A stretch of DNA of 64,000 nucleotides, taken from contig JALQPE010002007.1 of NCBI GenBank assembly GCA_030407315.1, positions 1-64,000 on the forward strand. Direction: 5' to 3'. Below the pieces are notes generated by a model. The model searched no databases and had not been told where the DNA came from. It worked only from the letters and a program-made list of their open reading frames with translations. The position numbers and the translations under genes were made by a program. Below are positions 21,471-33,142 of the stretch, piece by piece. This stretch comes from Asparagopsis taxiformis (taxonomy: Eukaryota > Rhodophyta > Florideophyceae > Bonnemaisoniales > Bonnemaisoniaceae). Numbering within the stretch: the stretch's first letter is position 1; each line of letters starts with the position of its first letter.

Positions 21471-22800
21471 AATCAATTTGGTGGCCCAGCATCTCCTGTG
21501 CCGAAAATTCCCGCACTCAGTTCTGATATACGTCTAGACGTGTTTCCCACTTGTACGCATCAGGGAAGGCGTCACGGAAGGTTGACACTACGCTACTTGT
21601 GTACCGCGTCGTCTGAAATAGCGAGTAGTGTTTGTTGTATAGTTGTGGAGTATGCGTCTAGTGGTTTGTAAAGCTTGCAGAACGGGATAGGGATGTGGGT
21701 GGCCCTATTTTATGAATACATGAGTACCAATATTCAGGGTTGACAAAGCGGAAAGGCATAGGCTCATACATGTTTGAGATTGCATAGTAGAGAAAATATT
21801 TTCATCGAAATTTACATGGAGCTGATGGAGGTTTTAAGGATGAGGTATGAGAGGAAGAAAATTCTTCTGTGGTATGAGGATGTGTTCTGTGGGGGGATGG
21901 AATCTTGGGATGGTACAGGGGGAGGTGGAAATGTACGGAGTGCGGGTTTAGAATGGATTGTGATTCGGAGAGGAGTGCCGACAAGCATATTATGGGGATT
22001 GGGGAGACGCTGCGGGGTGTTGGGGTAGTGAGGGCGGAGGAGGTGTTTAGGTGGGACCGTAGGAGGGTGCGGTTGAAGGCGCCGAGAGGAGGGGTTTTTA
22101 GGAAAGTGAGGAGAAAGAAGGGGAGGGGGTGGCGTCTGTTCTGGCTGTGGTGAGTGGGGATGTGATGGAGAAGAAGGGGGTTATTGTATTTGGGGAGGGA
22201 GGGGAGTGGGAGGAAGGGTGCGAAGTGGGGGGTTGATATGTGTTTCAGAGCGGGGAGGTTTCTGGGGATACGGCGGGGGAGCCACCCCGCAGTGCGGGAG
22301 CGTGGGCCGGTGGTGGTGGTGTATACGGTATCGAAGATGCGGATGGCGTGGGGGCATGGAGCAGCTGAGGGAGGGAGGGGTGGAGCAGGTCGGGTACGGG
22401 ATGGGGAGTGAGAGGTTTTGGAAGAGTAAGCTGCAGGGGAAGTTTGTGTAGAGGGCGAAGGAGAGGGGTTGAGGGTAGAGGAGAGAGGGTACTGAAGAAC
22501 AATACGTTTCAAAGGTGATGGGGGAGAGCATGGTCGAGGAGATAGGGGGTGTTTTGCCCTATTCTGAGGTAGTATGAGGACTGGTTATACGAAATCTGTA
22601 CGGTAGAGCAGAAAAGTAGGTATGGAATGGAGGTGTGCACCGTGGAAGCGGGGATAGGTATCTGAAAATGCGTGCTAGAGTGGTATTGGGGGTGTTTGAG
22701 GTACAGTACGGGGGAGGTGAGCACCAACAGGAAGGGGGTGTGAGCGAGAGGATGAAAAAATTAAAGACGAAATTGGAGTCGACCGACAAGGAAAAATAGA
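21471..22800. other. Purine-rich non-coding segment
   Basis: The plus strand from about 21830 to 22760 is strongly G/A-rich, with many GGGG runs, for example around 22150-22240 and 22340-22480. Long open frames on the opposite strand are proline/serine/threonine-rich artefacts of this skew. I see no gene. Potential G-quadruplex-forming DNA, or diverged microsatellite. Confidence 0.55.
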
Positions 22801-23100
22801 GTGGTCGCCGTGATGGATGCGGACATCCATGTCGAGCACGGCGGCAGAAATTTCTGGGGTCGAAATTTTTGAATTTCTGAACCGGCGCCCGTCCTAGGTG
22901 GACATAGACATGGCGGAAGTCCATCCCGAGGGGGACATCCGTGGTACTAGAAACAATGAATGTCGCCCTAGTAATACTAGACGTACTAGACCGCATGGAC
23001 GTCCGGTTCTAGGCGGACATCCAAAAATACTGGAGAACATGGACGTCCGCCTAGTAATACTAGGTGTACTAGAGGTTGTGGACGTCCGCGTCCATTTCCG
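22801..23100. repeat. GGACGTCC / CTAGTAATACTAG repeat block
   Basis: Repeated GGACGTCC and GGACATCC octamers alternate with CTAGTAATACTAG and GTACTAGA. The same vocabulary occurs in the satellite at 1-790. One stretch (near 22845-22885, GAATTTCTGAACCGG) resembles the family A segment GAATTTCTGGGCTGG. This block abuts the gypsy pol frame, so the retroelement's gag and 5' LTR are missing. Confidence 0.6.
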
Positions 23101-23186
23101 AGAACACAGACGGACCCGGGAAACGCCTACGAGGAGTCGTAGCGGGTGGGCCGACTCCTCTCCATCCAACGGATACGCGACGCGCG

Positions 23187-26100
23187 ATGACGCAACCGCC
23201 GCGCGAAAAACCGCCTCCGTTACCACCCGAAACAGTGGTCCTGTTTCAGACCCCTACCGCGAACTACAAACTCGAGATACGCGTCGGATATAATCTACGC
23301 ACGGCCACCGCGGTGACCGCTGTGCTTGATACCGGCGCGGGCCCGAGCCTCATTCGCGAGAACGTATTAGGCGCTGATTGGAAGCGCCACGCTACGCCGC
23401 CAACGCTGCGCTGCGCGATTATCGACGCGAATGGACGACGCCTCGCGCCGAACGCGTCATTGCGGCTTAGCGTTCTTCTAGGTGCCCGCGCGCACCTTCA
23501 AACTTTCCTGGTGATGCCGCGCTTATCCGTCCCTTGCATTCTGGGAGCAGACTTCATCGACCGCGTGGTTCGGATGATCTATACTGGGCCGCAGCGCGCG
23601 TTGCGAACCCGCTATGGGGACCACGTTCCGATGCTCCCACGCACGCCGACGAAACCGCGCCGCGCACCGACCCCCAAGACTACCCGACCAACAGATTTCG
23701 CACCAATCCGCGTTGCGCGCCGCACGTCGATCCCGCCGCACGCGACGCAAGCTGTCGAAGTCACCACGGGCGCTGACGGACGCTGCATCATGATACCCGC
23801 GACCGACCTCTACGGACAGAAGTTGTTGCGTCTAGCCAATGGTGAAACGCAGGTTAAAAGGAACGTGCCCTTCAGTGTGCATGTGCACAACGCCGGCACC
23901 CGCCTACAGATATTGCCCAAAGGCATGAAGGTCGGCGCCGCGGTGCCCAACCCCGTAGGTTGCCTACAAGTTGCACAAGAGGCGCCGACACCACAAGACC
24001 GACCGCCCGACGATGCGACGCCATGCAACGCGACGAACCCGCCGGACCTGCGCGAAGCCGACGGAATTGCGAACGCGACGCCGCATTGGGAAGACCTCTT
24101 ACGCGCGACACTACGCGATGAGCGGGTAGACGACGACCTACATGCGCGAATTATCGAGATGCTGCGAAAGCACGAGCGCATGTGGAATGGCACGCTCGGA
24201 GCCATCCACGCGACAGAGCACCGCATCGAACTGGTTCCGGGGTCGACCCCCGTCAACCAACCGCCGTACCGCGCCGGACACGCGTCGCGCGAAATTATCC
24301 GTACGCAAGTGGATAAGATGCTCCGCGCTGGAGTGATCGAACCTGCTACATCGGAATGGGCGAGCCCGGTTGTAGTCGTGCCTAAGAAGGACGGGACTTC
24401 CCGCTTCTGCATCGACTACCGCCGCTTAAACGCCGCCACCGTCAAGGACGCGTATCCGATTCCGCGCATGGACGACTGCGTCGATTCGCTTGGTAACGCG
24501 ACGGTTTTCACTACGCTAGACTGCAACTCGGGATACTGGCAAATCCCGGTAGCGCACGCCGACCGCGATAAGACTACGTTTACGTCGCATGTTGGTACGT
24601 ATCGCTTCCGCCGTATGCCCTTCGGACTATCGAATGCGCCCGCGACGTTTCAGCGCGCGCTCGATATCTTGCTCGCGAACGTGAAATGGCAACACTGCCT
24701 AGTCTACCTGGATGACGTAATCATCTTCTCCGCAGACGTAAACGCGCACGTGCATCACGTCGATGAGATACTGGGAATCCTCGGACGCGCTGGCGTTTCG
24801 CTTAAATTCGCGAAGACTGAGTTCTTCAAGCGCTCGGTAGACTACCTGGGACATACTATTTCGCCGGGGAAGCTATCCGTACCGACGACGAAATGCGACG
24901 CGCTGCGCGATGCGACGTATCCGACGACGAAAACGCAGCTGCGCAGCTTCCTGGGACGTGCAATGTATACCGCCGATTCGTCGAGAAATTCGCGTTCATA
25001 GCCGCGCCGCTTACGCAGCTGCTGAAGAAGGACCAAGGAGATAACCTACCCGCGCCGACGCCAGAGCAAACGCGCGCATTCGAATCATTGCGACAAGCGA
25101 TGCTATCTCCGCCTATCCTCCGCCTGCCGCGCGAAGGGCACCCGTATGTGCTCGACACCGACGCGTCGCAAGGACAAATCGGGTGCGCGTTACTACAGTT
25201 GGACACCGACGACGACGTACTACATCCAGTCGGATACTGGTCGCGCACGCTTAACGACGCGGAGCGTAATTACTCGACGACGGAACGCGAATGCCTCGCA
25301 GTGGTATGGGCTGTGTTACTATTACGCGCATATCTAGAAGGACGGAAGTTCACGGTTCGCACGGACCACAATTCGCTGCGCTGGATTCTAAACATAAACA
25401 TGACCTCCGCGGAAGGACGACTCGCGCGTTGGCGATTGCGACTCGCCGAGTTCGAGTTCGACGTCGAATATAAAAAGGGTAAACGCCATGTTATCGCCGA
25501 CGCGCTCTCGCGAATGGCCACGCGAAGCGGCGACGAGACGGAAATACCGGACGAGATACCCTGCTTCGACGCCGCGAATATCGTTGAACCGCACGCGGAC
25601 GCTTACGTCCGAGCCGACGCCGCGCTACTATGCGACTACGCCGAATATTATCCTAGCCTGGATTGTCTGCTGACATCTCGAGCATGTATCGAACCACCCG
25701 TATCCGCTGACGAGTGGATACGCGAGCAGGCTACGGACGAGTTCTGCCAAAACGCGAAACGCGACGTCGAAACCGAGCCGCAGTCGCGCTTCCACCTGTC
25801 CCCCGATGGGATACTTATGAGGACCGCGCCGCTCGACGGCGCCACGCAGATAGTCGTGCCCGAAGCGATTAAGGGGCGCATTTTGCGAGCGAACCATTAC
25901 GCGGTAACCGCAGGACATCCGGGCGCGCGACGCATGTATGACGCAATTCGACGCGCGTTCTACTGGCCGATGATGAGCGTAGACGTCTACACTACCGTGA
26001 GACAGTGCGACGCGTGCGCACGTAACCGCGTTACGCAATATCGCCATACGAACGCCCTGAAGCTATTCCCCGCGACGCGCCCGCTCGAAGACGTCGCTAT

Positions 26101-27420
26101 CGATATCCTTGGTCCGCTGCCCGAGACTCCGCGCCAACGTCGCTTCGTACTCGTAATCGCAGACCGCTATAGCAAACTCTGCCGACTCATCGCACTCGGA
26201 CGCGTATCCGCACTCGCCGTTGCGAAGGCATTTTGCCGAGACTGGGTTTTCGTCTATGGACCACCGCGCACGCTACTTTCGGACAATGGGCCGCAATTCC
26301 GCTCGAAGCTGTTTCAGGAGACTTGCGCGCTGATGGGTACGCGGAACATATTTACGACGACATACCATCCGCAATCGAATGGACAAGTCGAGCGCATGAA
26401 CCGCACTATCGTAGCGACGCTGCGCCATTACGTCGACGAAGAGCGGAAGAATTGGGACGAGCATTTGGACGCGCTAGCATATGCTTACAACCGCGCGATA
26501 CACCGCTCGACGAATACGTCGCCGTTCGAACTTACGCTCACGCGCTACCCCGTATCGCTGGGAACGGAGCAAGTGGACACGATTCGCAGCACGCCATTCC
26601 TTCGTATGGAATTTCTCGCACGGTTATCGGAAGCGTACGCACGCTCGGCGAACGCGTTGAAGAAAGCGCAAGCGAGATACAAGCGCGACTTTGACCGTGG
26701 CGTGCGCACGGTGAATAAGAATATCAAGGTTGGCGATCAAGTGTACCTGGACACTCGCGCGGGAGCGACGACACGAACGCAACGCAGCGACGCAGCGCAC
26801 ACGTCGAAGTTAGACTATCCTGTGTCGGGTCCTTTCCCGGTTATAGGCTGCCGCGGACACACGTACGAAATCATAATCGACGGTGTCCCCGAACTCGTCA
26901 GCTCCGACCGCGTTCGCATAGCACCGCGTTACGCGACGCAGCGCCAACGACGTCGGACGACCTAGAAGAAGACATTAACACGGAGAACGCGAACGACGCA
27001 GAGCGACGGGATGGACGCGAAATTAATGAGACGCGCAGGGTCGACCCGGAAGCCGGGTACGGGACGCGCGAGTTCATGATTGACAGGTTGACAGCCGAGG
27101 GCATCGACGATACCGGCACGCCCGTATTCCGAGTGCGCTGGAAAGGCTACTCCCCGCGCGATGATACGTGGGAGCCCGAAGCGTCCCTGCCCGCGCCTAT
27201 CGTCGCCCGTTTTCGCCGCGAGCAAGGACGGCCCGCCTCTAAAACCGCTGCGCGCGCTACTGCCGACGGCCCTGCGGCGCTGCGTAACCGCCGAAATCGC
27301 TCAATGAAGCGCTCAGCCCCGAGGGAGGCGCCCGATGGCGCGCCGCGAAAAACGACGCCTACCCGCACCAGCGCGCGTATTGCAAGCCGACAAGCGACGC
27401 CCCGGGCGCAACGCAATTAA
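23187..27420 (+). pseudogene. Gypsy pol: PR-RT-RNaseH-INT-chromodomain, two frameshifts
   Basis: The first ATG is at 23187. A retropepsin with LDTGAGPSL is followed by RT (SPVVVVPKKDGTSRFCIDYR, 'YLDDVII') and RNase H ('TDASQGQIG', 'TDHNSLRW'). Integrase has an HHCC zinc region (HPGARRMY … CDACARN) and 'LLSDNGPQFRS'. A chromodomain ('FRVRWKGYSPRDDTWEPE') follows at about 27070-27220. Frame 1 ends at 25001: a single missing base near 24955, between RT and RNase H, moves the frame. It runs on to 26965. The chromodomain lies in a third frame, so a second indel lies just before 26965. The product cannot be made as one polyprotein. Both breaks could be assembly errors, but with gag missing the copy is almost surely dead. 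Confidence 0.85.
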
Positions 27421-28696
27421 TGCACGAAGCGTTGCGGGCGGTGGGGTTGCCATCCACGTGCGTTCACGTCGATGAAGAAGCTGCGCGAGCGCCAGATGAT
27501 TACCTGGCAGTGGTAAGCATCCAAACGCAAACACAGCTGCCCGCCTTGCACCACGCCAAACTACTATCGGCAGCAGGGACCGGGAGGAGATACGACTTAC
27601 TACCGCCAAGCGTCGCAGCGCCACGCAACCGCTTCGTCGCACAACACGCAAACGCTTCCTCGAACGCCTTGTAACCGTTTCGGCGTACGCCACGCAATCG
27701 CCGTTCGCGCCAACGCTTCGTCGTTCGCCATTTCGCGCGCACTCGACATTCTATCGCTGAATGACCTGGAACTACTGCCGCGCGCAATGAAGCGACGCCG
27801 CTCGCGAGCCGCGTACGTGTGCGCCTGACAGGTTGGACACGATTCGATGTTTGCCCGCCGCGCTATTATCCGCGCCGACTACCCGCGCAAAGGCGCGCCG
27901 CCCCGGACTAAACTACCTGAATCTCGACGCTTGGCAACACACGAAGGGGCCCTCACAGACGCTGGTCGGTCCGGCATCGACACGCGTCGCGCGGGACGCC
28001 ACCACCGCGAAAATATTGAACCCCCTCGCTGACGCTCGAGACGTTGCCTGTTAAGAAGTGCGATGAGCGCGAGAAGCCCATGACGGACGTTGCGTTAATC
28101 TCGTTAAACAGGCGCCACGCAATATCCGCCGCTTGCATTTCGGTCGCCTTTCGTTCGCCACGCGACTATCCGCCGTTTACGCCACATAACGCCTAACGAC
28201 CAGTTCCCGCCTACCGCCACACGGCCACTGCGCCACTACACTCGTTAGAACCGCCGCGAGCACGAACGGACGCGTATCTCTGGATTCGTTGCGAGTTGGA
28301 CCTCGACTAACACCCGACCTACTCCAGAGGTCGCGACAGGCGCGGGACCACGCGATGCGTTTTCGCGCGAAAAAAGGGGAGCGACACTGGCGCTGGCGTG
28401 CGAGCTGGCCCGGTTATTTAGCAATTCTACCGTCCCACTCGAATTGTCCCATTGGAAAAATGCGACAAAAGGGGCACCCGAATCGCGCCGCCGTCAAGCT
28501 GGCCCCCGCACCGTGACGAACTGTCCCCTACTACCGTCACCTGATTGGACGACAACATACGCGAACTCCAGCGAGGCGCTCGAAGCTGGTGGAAGGACGC
28601 AGACCCCTGAACGCACGCAGCCCCCTACCGAGAATATAGTGGTGCCCGCGTGCATGGTTCCCCCTCAACCCAAGTGTGGAGAATGAGGTTCGCTCC
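27421..28696. other. CG-rich 3' untranslated part of gypsy element
   Basis: 1.3 kb between the chromodomain stop and the polypurine tract. It is CG-rich like pol, but with only short, overlapping open frames. No domain recognised. Probably the 3' non-coding region of the element. Confidence 0.5.
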
Positions 28697-28716
28697 AAGA
28701 AGGGAAGAATGTGACC
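28697..28716 (+). other. Candidate polypurine tract and 3' LTR start
   Basis: AAGAAGGGAAGAA is followed directly by TGTGACC. A purine run next to a TG dinucleotide is the usual start of a gypsy 3' LTR (plus-strand primer). The 5' LTR is missing, so this cannot be confirmed by comparison. Confidence 0.5.
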
Positions 28717-29386
28717 CCCACCCGAGCCCCCTAGGTACCATTCGGCCGTCCGCTCTAGTCACGGGACAATAGACACGGTAGCAAACGGCGAACGTCTGTA
28801 GTAGACGACGCGAACGACGGATGCGAAGAAGCGAACGAACCAGCGACGCGAACGACGGATGCGTAAGGCGGCACGAATTGACGACGCGAAGCGGAAGCGA
28901 ACAACGAATACGCATGCGAAAACTAACCAGCGACGTCGAGAATTGCGCGTGACGAACCGACGAAACGAAATCGCTACGACGAACTCGCACCGACGCGCTA
29001 CCCGTCCGGACTCCCTTCTTATACCCCCCCCCACGCAAACCCTTCTCGCTTCGCAACGTGTGCAGTCTACCCCTCCCTTTCCACCGCACGCACGACTGGA
29101 CGCCGCCGGCCGCGTGCCCTCCGAACGCCGACGTGGGCAGCGGGCAAATACGGTTTCAAGCAACGACACGCGCGCCCCTTCGCGGAAACACCGGTTCATG
29201 CATGCATTTGGCGGAACCCGCGTTGCGCTGTCGCTTACTCAAAAGCTGCAGGAACCCTGGCGTTTCACGGCCGTAAGCGCGTCGGACGGGAGGAACCCCG
29301 CATTACGAAGCGCTAGGTGGAGATACAAGCAAGGAGAGTTTATTTCAAAAGAAGATGCAATGCGAGGAGGAGGAACGAAATGATAA
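28717..29386. other. CG-rich DNA, putative LTR
   Basis: Contains a short direct repeat (GACGCGAACGACGGATGCG at about 28807 and 28842). Open frames occur on both strands, without domains. If 28710 is the LTR start this is its U3 portion. Confidence 0.4.
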
Positions 29387-32224
29387 CTAAGACGGAGGCG
29401 CGCGCGTGTCGTCGTCTCGACGCGAAGCGCGGCTCGACGAACTGGCTGCCGCACCGCGCGAACGAGCACGGCTTGAAGCCGTATCTGCCTGGTGACCGCG
29501 TCGCCGCTCGGAATTTAACACCCGAACGACGCGCCCGTCGTGTACGCCGATCCGGAGTGGAGGGATACCCGTACGCCTCGCGCGACCCGCGGAACTCGCC
29601 GCGGCACGCGAACGCGTCATGGGACGCGCCCCGCCACGACCCGAACCAACGCTTCCCGTCGCGCCACGCGTCGCCTCTGCGCGCAACCCGCTCTCCGACT
29701 GCGTCGCACCAGCCGACTCCCTTTCATCAACAGAACCCGCAGGGGAACGCTGCATGAAATTGACGACGTCATTTAACGCCGAGCCCATACGGTGAGCGCG
29801 TTCGATAGTTTCCTGAACCCGACGGACAGTCTCCCTCTCCCGAGCGCGATACCCGTCACGTACAGCGGCGATTCGAGCGGCCAGCCGACCCCTCTCCGCC
29901 TCCAAATTCGATTCGACTTCGGCCAACGCACGCTGCGCGGCCTCCTGCGCTGAACCGACGGAATCGTAACGAGACTGAAGGGCCGCCAACGCTTCGCGAC
30001 CACCTTCAACCTCCTTCTCCTGTTTCGCCGCACGACCTTGCATTACGCCGATATCCTTATGCATGCGCTCGATGCGCACGGCGTCTTCGTCGACCTTACG
30101 CTTCAGCGCGGCCTCGCGCGCCTCGGACGCAGCCAGCGCCTCGCGAGTCTCGCGTAAGAATGACACGGCCTCGTCGCGCGCCTCGTTCGCATCGTCGCGA
30201 GCCTTAATCGCCTCGTCGCGGGCCTTGATAGCCACGTCAAGGCGTCCCAGGGCTTCGTCTCGAGCTTGGGCGACCGACGTCACACGCGAAAGCGCCTCGT
30301 CGCGGTTTTGCTCAGCAGACGAGATTTGTGCCTGCAAGTTGGCCGCACCCGCTGAATCCGCTAACGCGACGACGTCTTCGCCGTCCACCGCTGCCGGCGC
30401 CTCCGCCGGATCAGTAACCGCGACCGCGCTCGACGCCGCGACGCTACCAACCGCCGCGCTCGCGCTCGCACCACCCGACGCGTTAGCGTTGTCTTGGCTT
30501 GGAATGGACTTCTTCAACTCCTGCAGTTCGTTATAAACCTTGACATACTCTGCCCGGAGCGCTGCGTCCAACTGGGTAATGTCAACAGGAGGCCGAGGCG
30601 ACTCAGAGAATAACGAATAGCGCCCGTCGCGGAAACGCCGGCGCTCGACGGCCAACAACGCGGCCATGCCGAGGTATTGCGCGTACTCGCGCGAATTAGT
30701 TGCGCGCATCACATGCAACTCGTTGGAGGATAAGGCCGACAAGACGGCATCGACGGTCACAACGTCACCCGCTTCCAAGTGCGCGAATGCGCTGCGCGAC
30801 GGGTTACGCGGCGACTTCAACAACAAGTGCGGAATTTCGGTATGACGATGAACCCCGAGCGCGCCGTGCGCACAGTCTATCACGCCGCGTTCCGCGCTCC
30901 AAGGCAACCACTGGCCACCCTCGTTAAAGTCCACACCCGGGGCGACGTCGAAGACAGGCGTCTCGTCCCAAGGGCAGGCGCCATGCTCCGTCAAAAGGCT
31001 CTCCAAATGCGCAACCGAATACGTGCCGCCACGAACGACCGCCGCAGCGCCGACGCTCTCGATGCCAGCCACGAGTCTGTCGCTCAAGCGAACAATGCGG
31101 CGCTCGACGAACGCGACATGGAGCCACGCGCAGGCCACCATGACGACCCACTCGCTAAGGGCAACGGCCCAGAAATAAGAACGCGTCTCCACGGGGACGT
31201 CAAGGCCAAGGAGAACGGACGGCGCATAGTGGAAGACACAAGGCAAGGGGACGGAAAGAGATTCTGGCGCCTCCGGCCAGTCGCGCGGATCGTAGCGCGG
31301 AAAGAAAGCGCCGACGCGATCCTCGGGGAACTCGCGAAACTCCGCGTCGCGATACGTGACGAAGTAACCGGCAGAACGGCGCGTGCGTAACTCGCGGCGC
31401 GCTTCGGCACGCATCTCCGCGTCAACGAACCACGGTACACTGACTTCTCCTTCTTGTTCGATGTCGTTCCAGGGGACACCACCGTCCAACAAGAAGCCGG
31501 CGCTAGGCGCCGCCGCCCACGGATCAAGATGCGCAAATTCGTCGCGACGCATTGTTCGGAGCCGCGCCAGATGACGCACAAGCCGCTCGTCCGCTGCGTC
31601 CTCGAGGAAATAGGCATCGCATGGAAGATTAGTGGGTACGGCTAGATCGCACAGGGCCGCTTCACGCCGCGCGTCCCACACGGCCTGCGCGTTTTTATGA
31701 CCGGGCAACACCGCGTAGCGGTTGACGTCGGCGATACGCACCCATTGGAAACGCCGCGGGAAGTATTGAACACGGCCCAGCTCAGTCCAAGTCGGCATCG
31801 CGCGCGGAAGGAAACGGAAGGCAGAAGGGTCTTCGTAGCGTGCACGCGGAGCGACGGCGGGTACGTGTTGCGCAGCAGAAGGAAGAGAAACAGAGGAAGG
31901 AGCAGGAATGGACCGCAAAGGCACGCCGACGTTCGTGCGACTCCCAGACGCGGATGCGGGAGCAGCAGTCACGTCCACTGTCGCGTCGATACCGGGCGAT
32001 GCGTCAGCGCCGTCCGTATTATGCGCACTCGCCGTAGCGCCAACCGGAGCGCTCGCGGATGAAGCCTGAGCCATGGAGAGATAGAACGGGCTCTCGGGGC
32101 TCGCAGGCGCAGGCGAAGCAAAGCGCGAAGCGGCAGGCGGAGTGCGTAGCGGCGTCGCAGCGCTTTCGCCGGAAGGAATGCTGGCCCGCAGCCAGCTCGG
32201 AAGGGTATCGCCATCGTTCGCCAT
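29387..32224 (-). CDS. Antisense ORF of gypsy element, coiled-coil protein
   Basis: 945 residues from the ATG at 32224; the frame is open to 32293 only from a TTG. The first 120 residues are Ala/Ser/Pro-rich. About 130-520 is a well-mixed globular region with many W, F and Y (for example 'YFPRRFQWVRIADVNRYAV'). It resembles no family I can name. A long heptad-rich coiled coil (about 585-780; 'ARDEAIKARDDANEARDEA') and a basic Arg/Ser-rich tail follow. It is oriented against pol and preceded by a pyrimidine-rich leader, so it would need its own antisense promoter. A long uninterrupted frame in CG-rich DNA can arise by chance, but the ordered composition and strong coiled coil favour a real protein, perhaps Gag-like or regulatory. 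Antisense genes are known in some plant gypsy elements. Confidence 0.6.
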   Translation of the reverse strand: MANDGDTLPSWLRASIPSGESAATPLRTPPAASRFASPAPASPESPFYLSMAQASSASAPVGATASAHNTDGADASPGIDATVDVTAAPASASGSRTNVGVPLRSIPAPSSVSLPSAAQHVPAVAPRARYEDPSAFRFLPRAMPTWTELGRVQYFPRRFQWVRIADVNRYAVLPGHKNAQAVWDARREAALCDLAVPTNLPCDAYFLEDAADERLVRHLARLRTMRRDEFAHLDPWAAAPSAGFLLDGGVPWNDIEQEGEVSVPWFVDAEMRAEARRELRTRRSAGYFVTYRDAEFREFPEDRVGAFFPRYDPRDWPEAPESLSVPLPCVFHYAPSVLLGLDVPVETRSYFWAVALSEWVVMVACAWLHVAFVERRIVRLSDRLVAGIESVGAAAVVRGGTYSVAHLESLLTEHGACPWDETPVFDVAPGVDFNEGGQWLPWSAERGVIDCAHGALGVHRHTEIPHLLLKSPRNPSRSAFAHLEAGDVVTVDAVLSALSSNELHVMRATNSREYAQYLGMAALLAVERRRFRDGRYSLFSESPRPPVDITQLDAALRAEYVKVYNELQELKKSIPSQDNANASGGASASAAVGSVAASSAVAVTDPAEAPAAVDGEDVVALADSAGAANLQAQISSAEQNRDEALSRVTSVAQARDEALGRLDVAIKARDEAIKARDDANEARDEAVSFLRETREALAASEAREAALKRKVDEDAVRIERMHKDIGVMQGRAAKQEKEVEGGREALAALQSRYDSVGSAQEAAQRALAEVESNLEAERGRLAARIAAVRDGYRARERETVRRVQETIERAHRMGSALNDVVNFMQRSPAGSVDERESAGATQSESGLRAEATRGATGSVGSGRGGARPMTRSRAAASSAGRARRTGIPPLRIGVHDGRVVRVLNSERRRGHQADTASSRARSRGAAASSSSRASRRDDDTRAPPS

Positions 32225-33142
32225 AACGTGTGAATCGGCAAGGATGACGGCGAACGCGGGTGGCAGGAGAGAAGGAAGAAGGAGATGGAACAAAAGAGAA
32301 GAGGTGGCAGACGAAAGGAGTAGAACGAAGGAAACGGAAGAGCACGTGAGGAAAGAGATGACGCGCGAGGACGCGCTGTGATGTTAGTCGGGGGGAGTGT
32401 GATGCAATTTATGTTGCAAGCGCGCGCGCGGGTCGGAGCGATGCGTCGCGTTGAGTCCGCGTGCATCCGCGTTTAGTTAGTTAGTAAGCGAGCGTACGCG
32501 TGGCGATACAATTACGTGTCACGGCGCGCTTGCGCGAACGCGTACGATTGCGAGCTTGGCGCCACGTGTAGCGCCTTTTGCGAAATTCCCTTTATTTTCC
32601 CTTTTTGGGTTTTTATGACGAAAGTCTTTTTCCCAAATATTTCCCTTTTTGCGTGCGAGCGAGCGGCCGCCGGCCGGCCGCGCAAGGACAACCTGTCCTT
32701 AGTAGTTAGCTATTAATGGTCGTTCAGCTTCGCACCTTACCAATAAACAGCCAGCATCTTCGCAGCTACGAGTTAAGCGTTTAGCGAATCGCGAGGACCG
32801 ATTGCGTTGAAACGTTGCGTGCGGGTTGCTCACGATCGCCGACGTTCGCGTGCGCGCTGCGCATAAACCGATCGTCGAACCGCGTCGCACCGCGATAGCG
32901 CGCGTTGCGTCGCACGCCACTAGGCCAGGGATTTACGACCCCTGTGTGGACCGCGTTGTGCTCGAGTTTACTCGGTGATTTCACCCTGAGATCACGGCTT
33001 GCGCCGGCCCGCGAATCCCGTGTTGCGATCGTTCCCTACGCGTTCCGCCGTTGTACCACCCGTTCGCCAGCGCGACCGAGCGACGCGCGAACGCAAGTTC
33101 AACCAGCGCGTTACGGTTCACCTCGCCCTGACACGGCTGCAA
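32225..33142. other. CG-rich leader of antisense ORF and element end
   Basis: No gene. On the minus strand the 150 bases before the ATG at 32224 are pyrimidine-rich, a common fungal-type promoter or leader feature. A short purine/AT change is seen at 32580-32650. The CG-rich style stops near 33142. Confidence 0.45.

Larger units (their letters stand above)
23101..33142 (+). mobile_element. CG-rich Ty3/gypsy element, 5'-truncated (chromovirus type)
   Basis: The whole interval shares a distinctive CpG-rich style (GCGACGCG, CGCGAACGC) unlike DNA on either side. It holds protease, reverse transcriptase, RNase H, integrase and chromodomain on the plus strand. A candidate polypurine tract and LTR start lie at 28697-28716, and a long antisense frame at 29387-32224. 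No gag or 5' LTR is visible upstream. The right edge near 33142 (…GGCTGCA) falls inside the gene at 33143-34252. If the 3' LTR runs from 28710 to 33142 it would be about 4.4 kb and contain the antisense ORF; alternatively the right part is a second, nested element. Boundaries are approximate. Confidence 0.7.

Noticed and set aside
21802..22512. 236-codon minus-strand frame
   Set aside because: Pro/Ser/Thr-rich product of purine-skewed DNA, with overlapping open frames on both strands and no domain.
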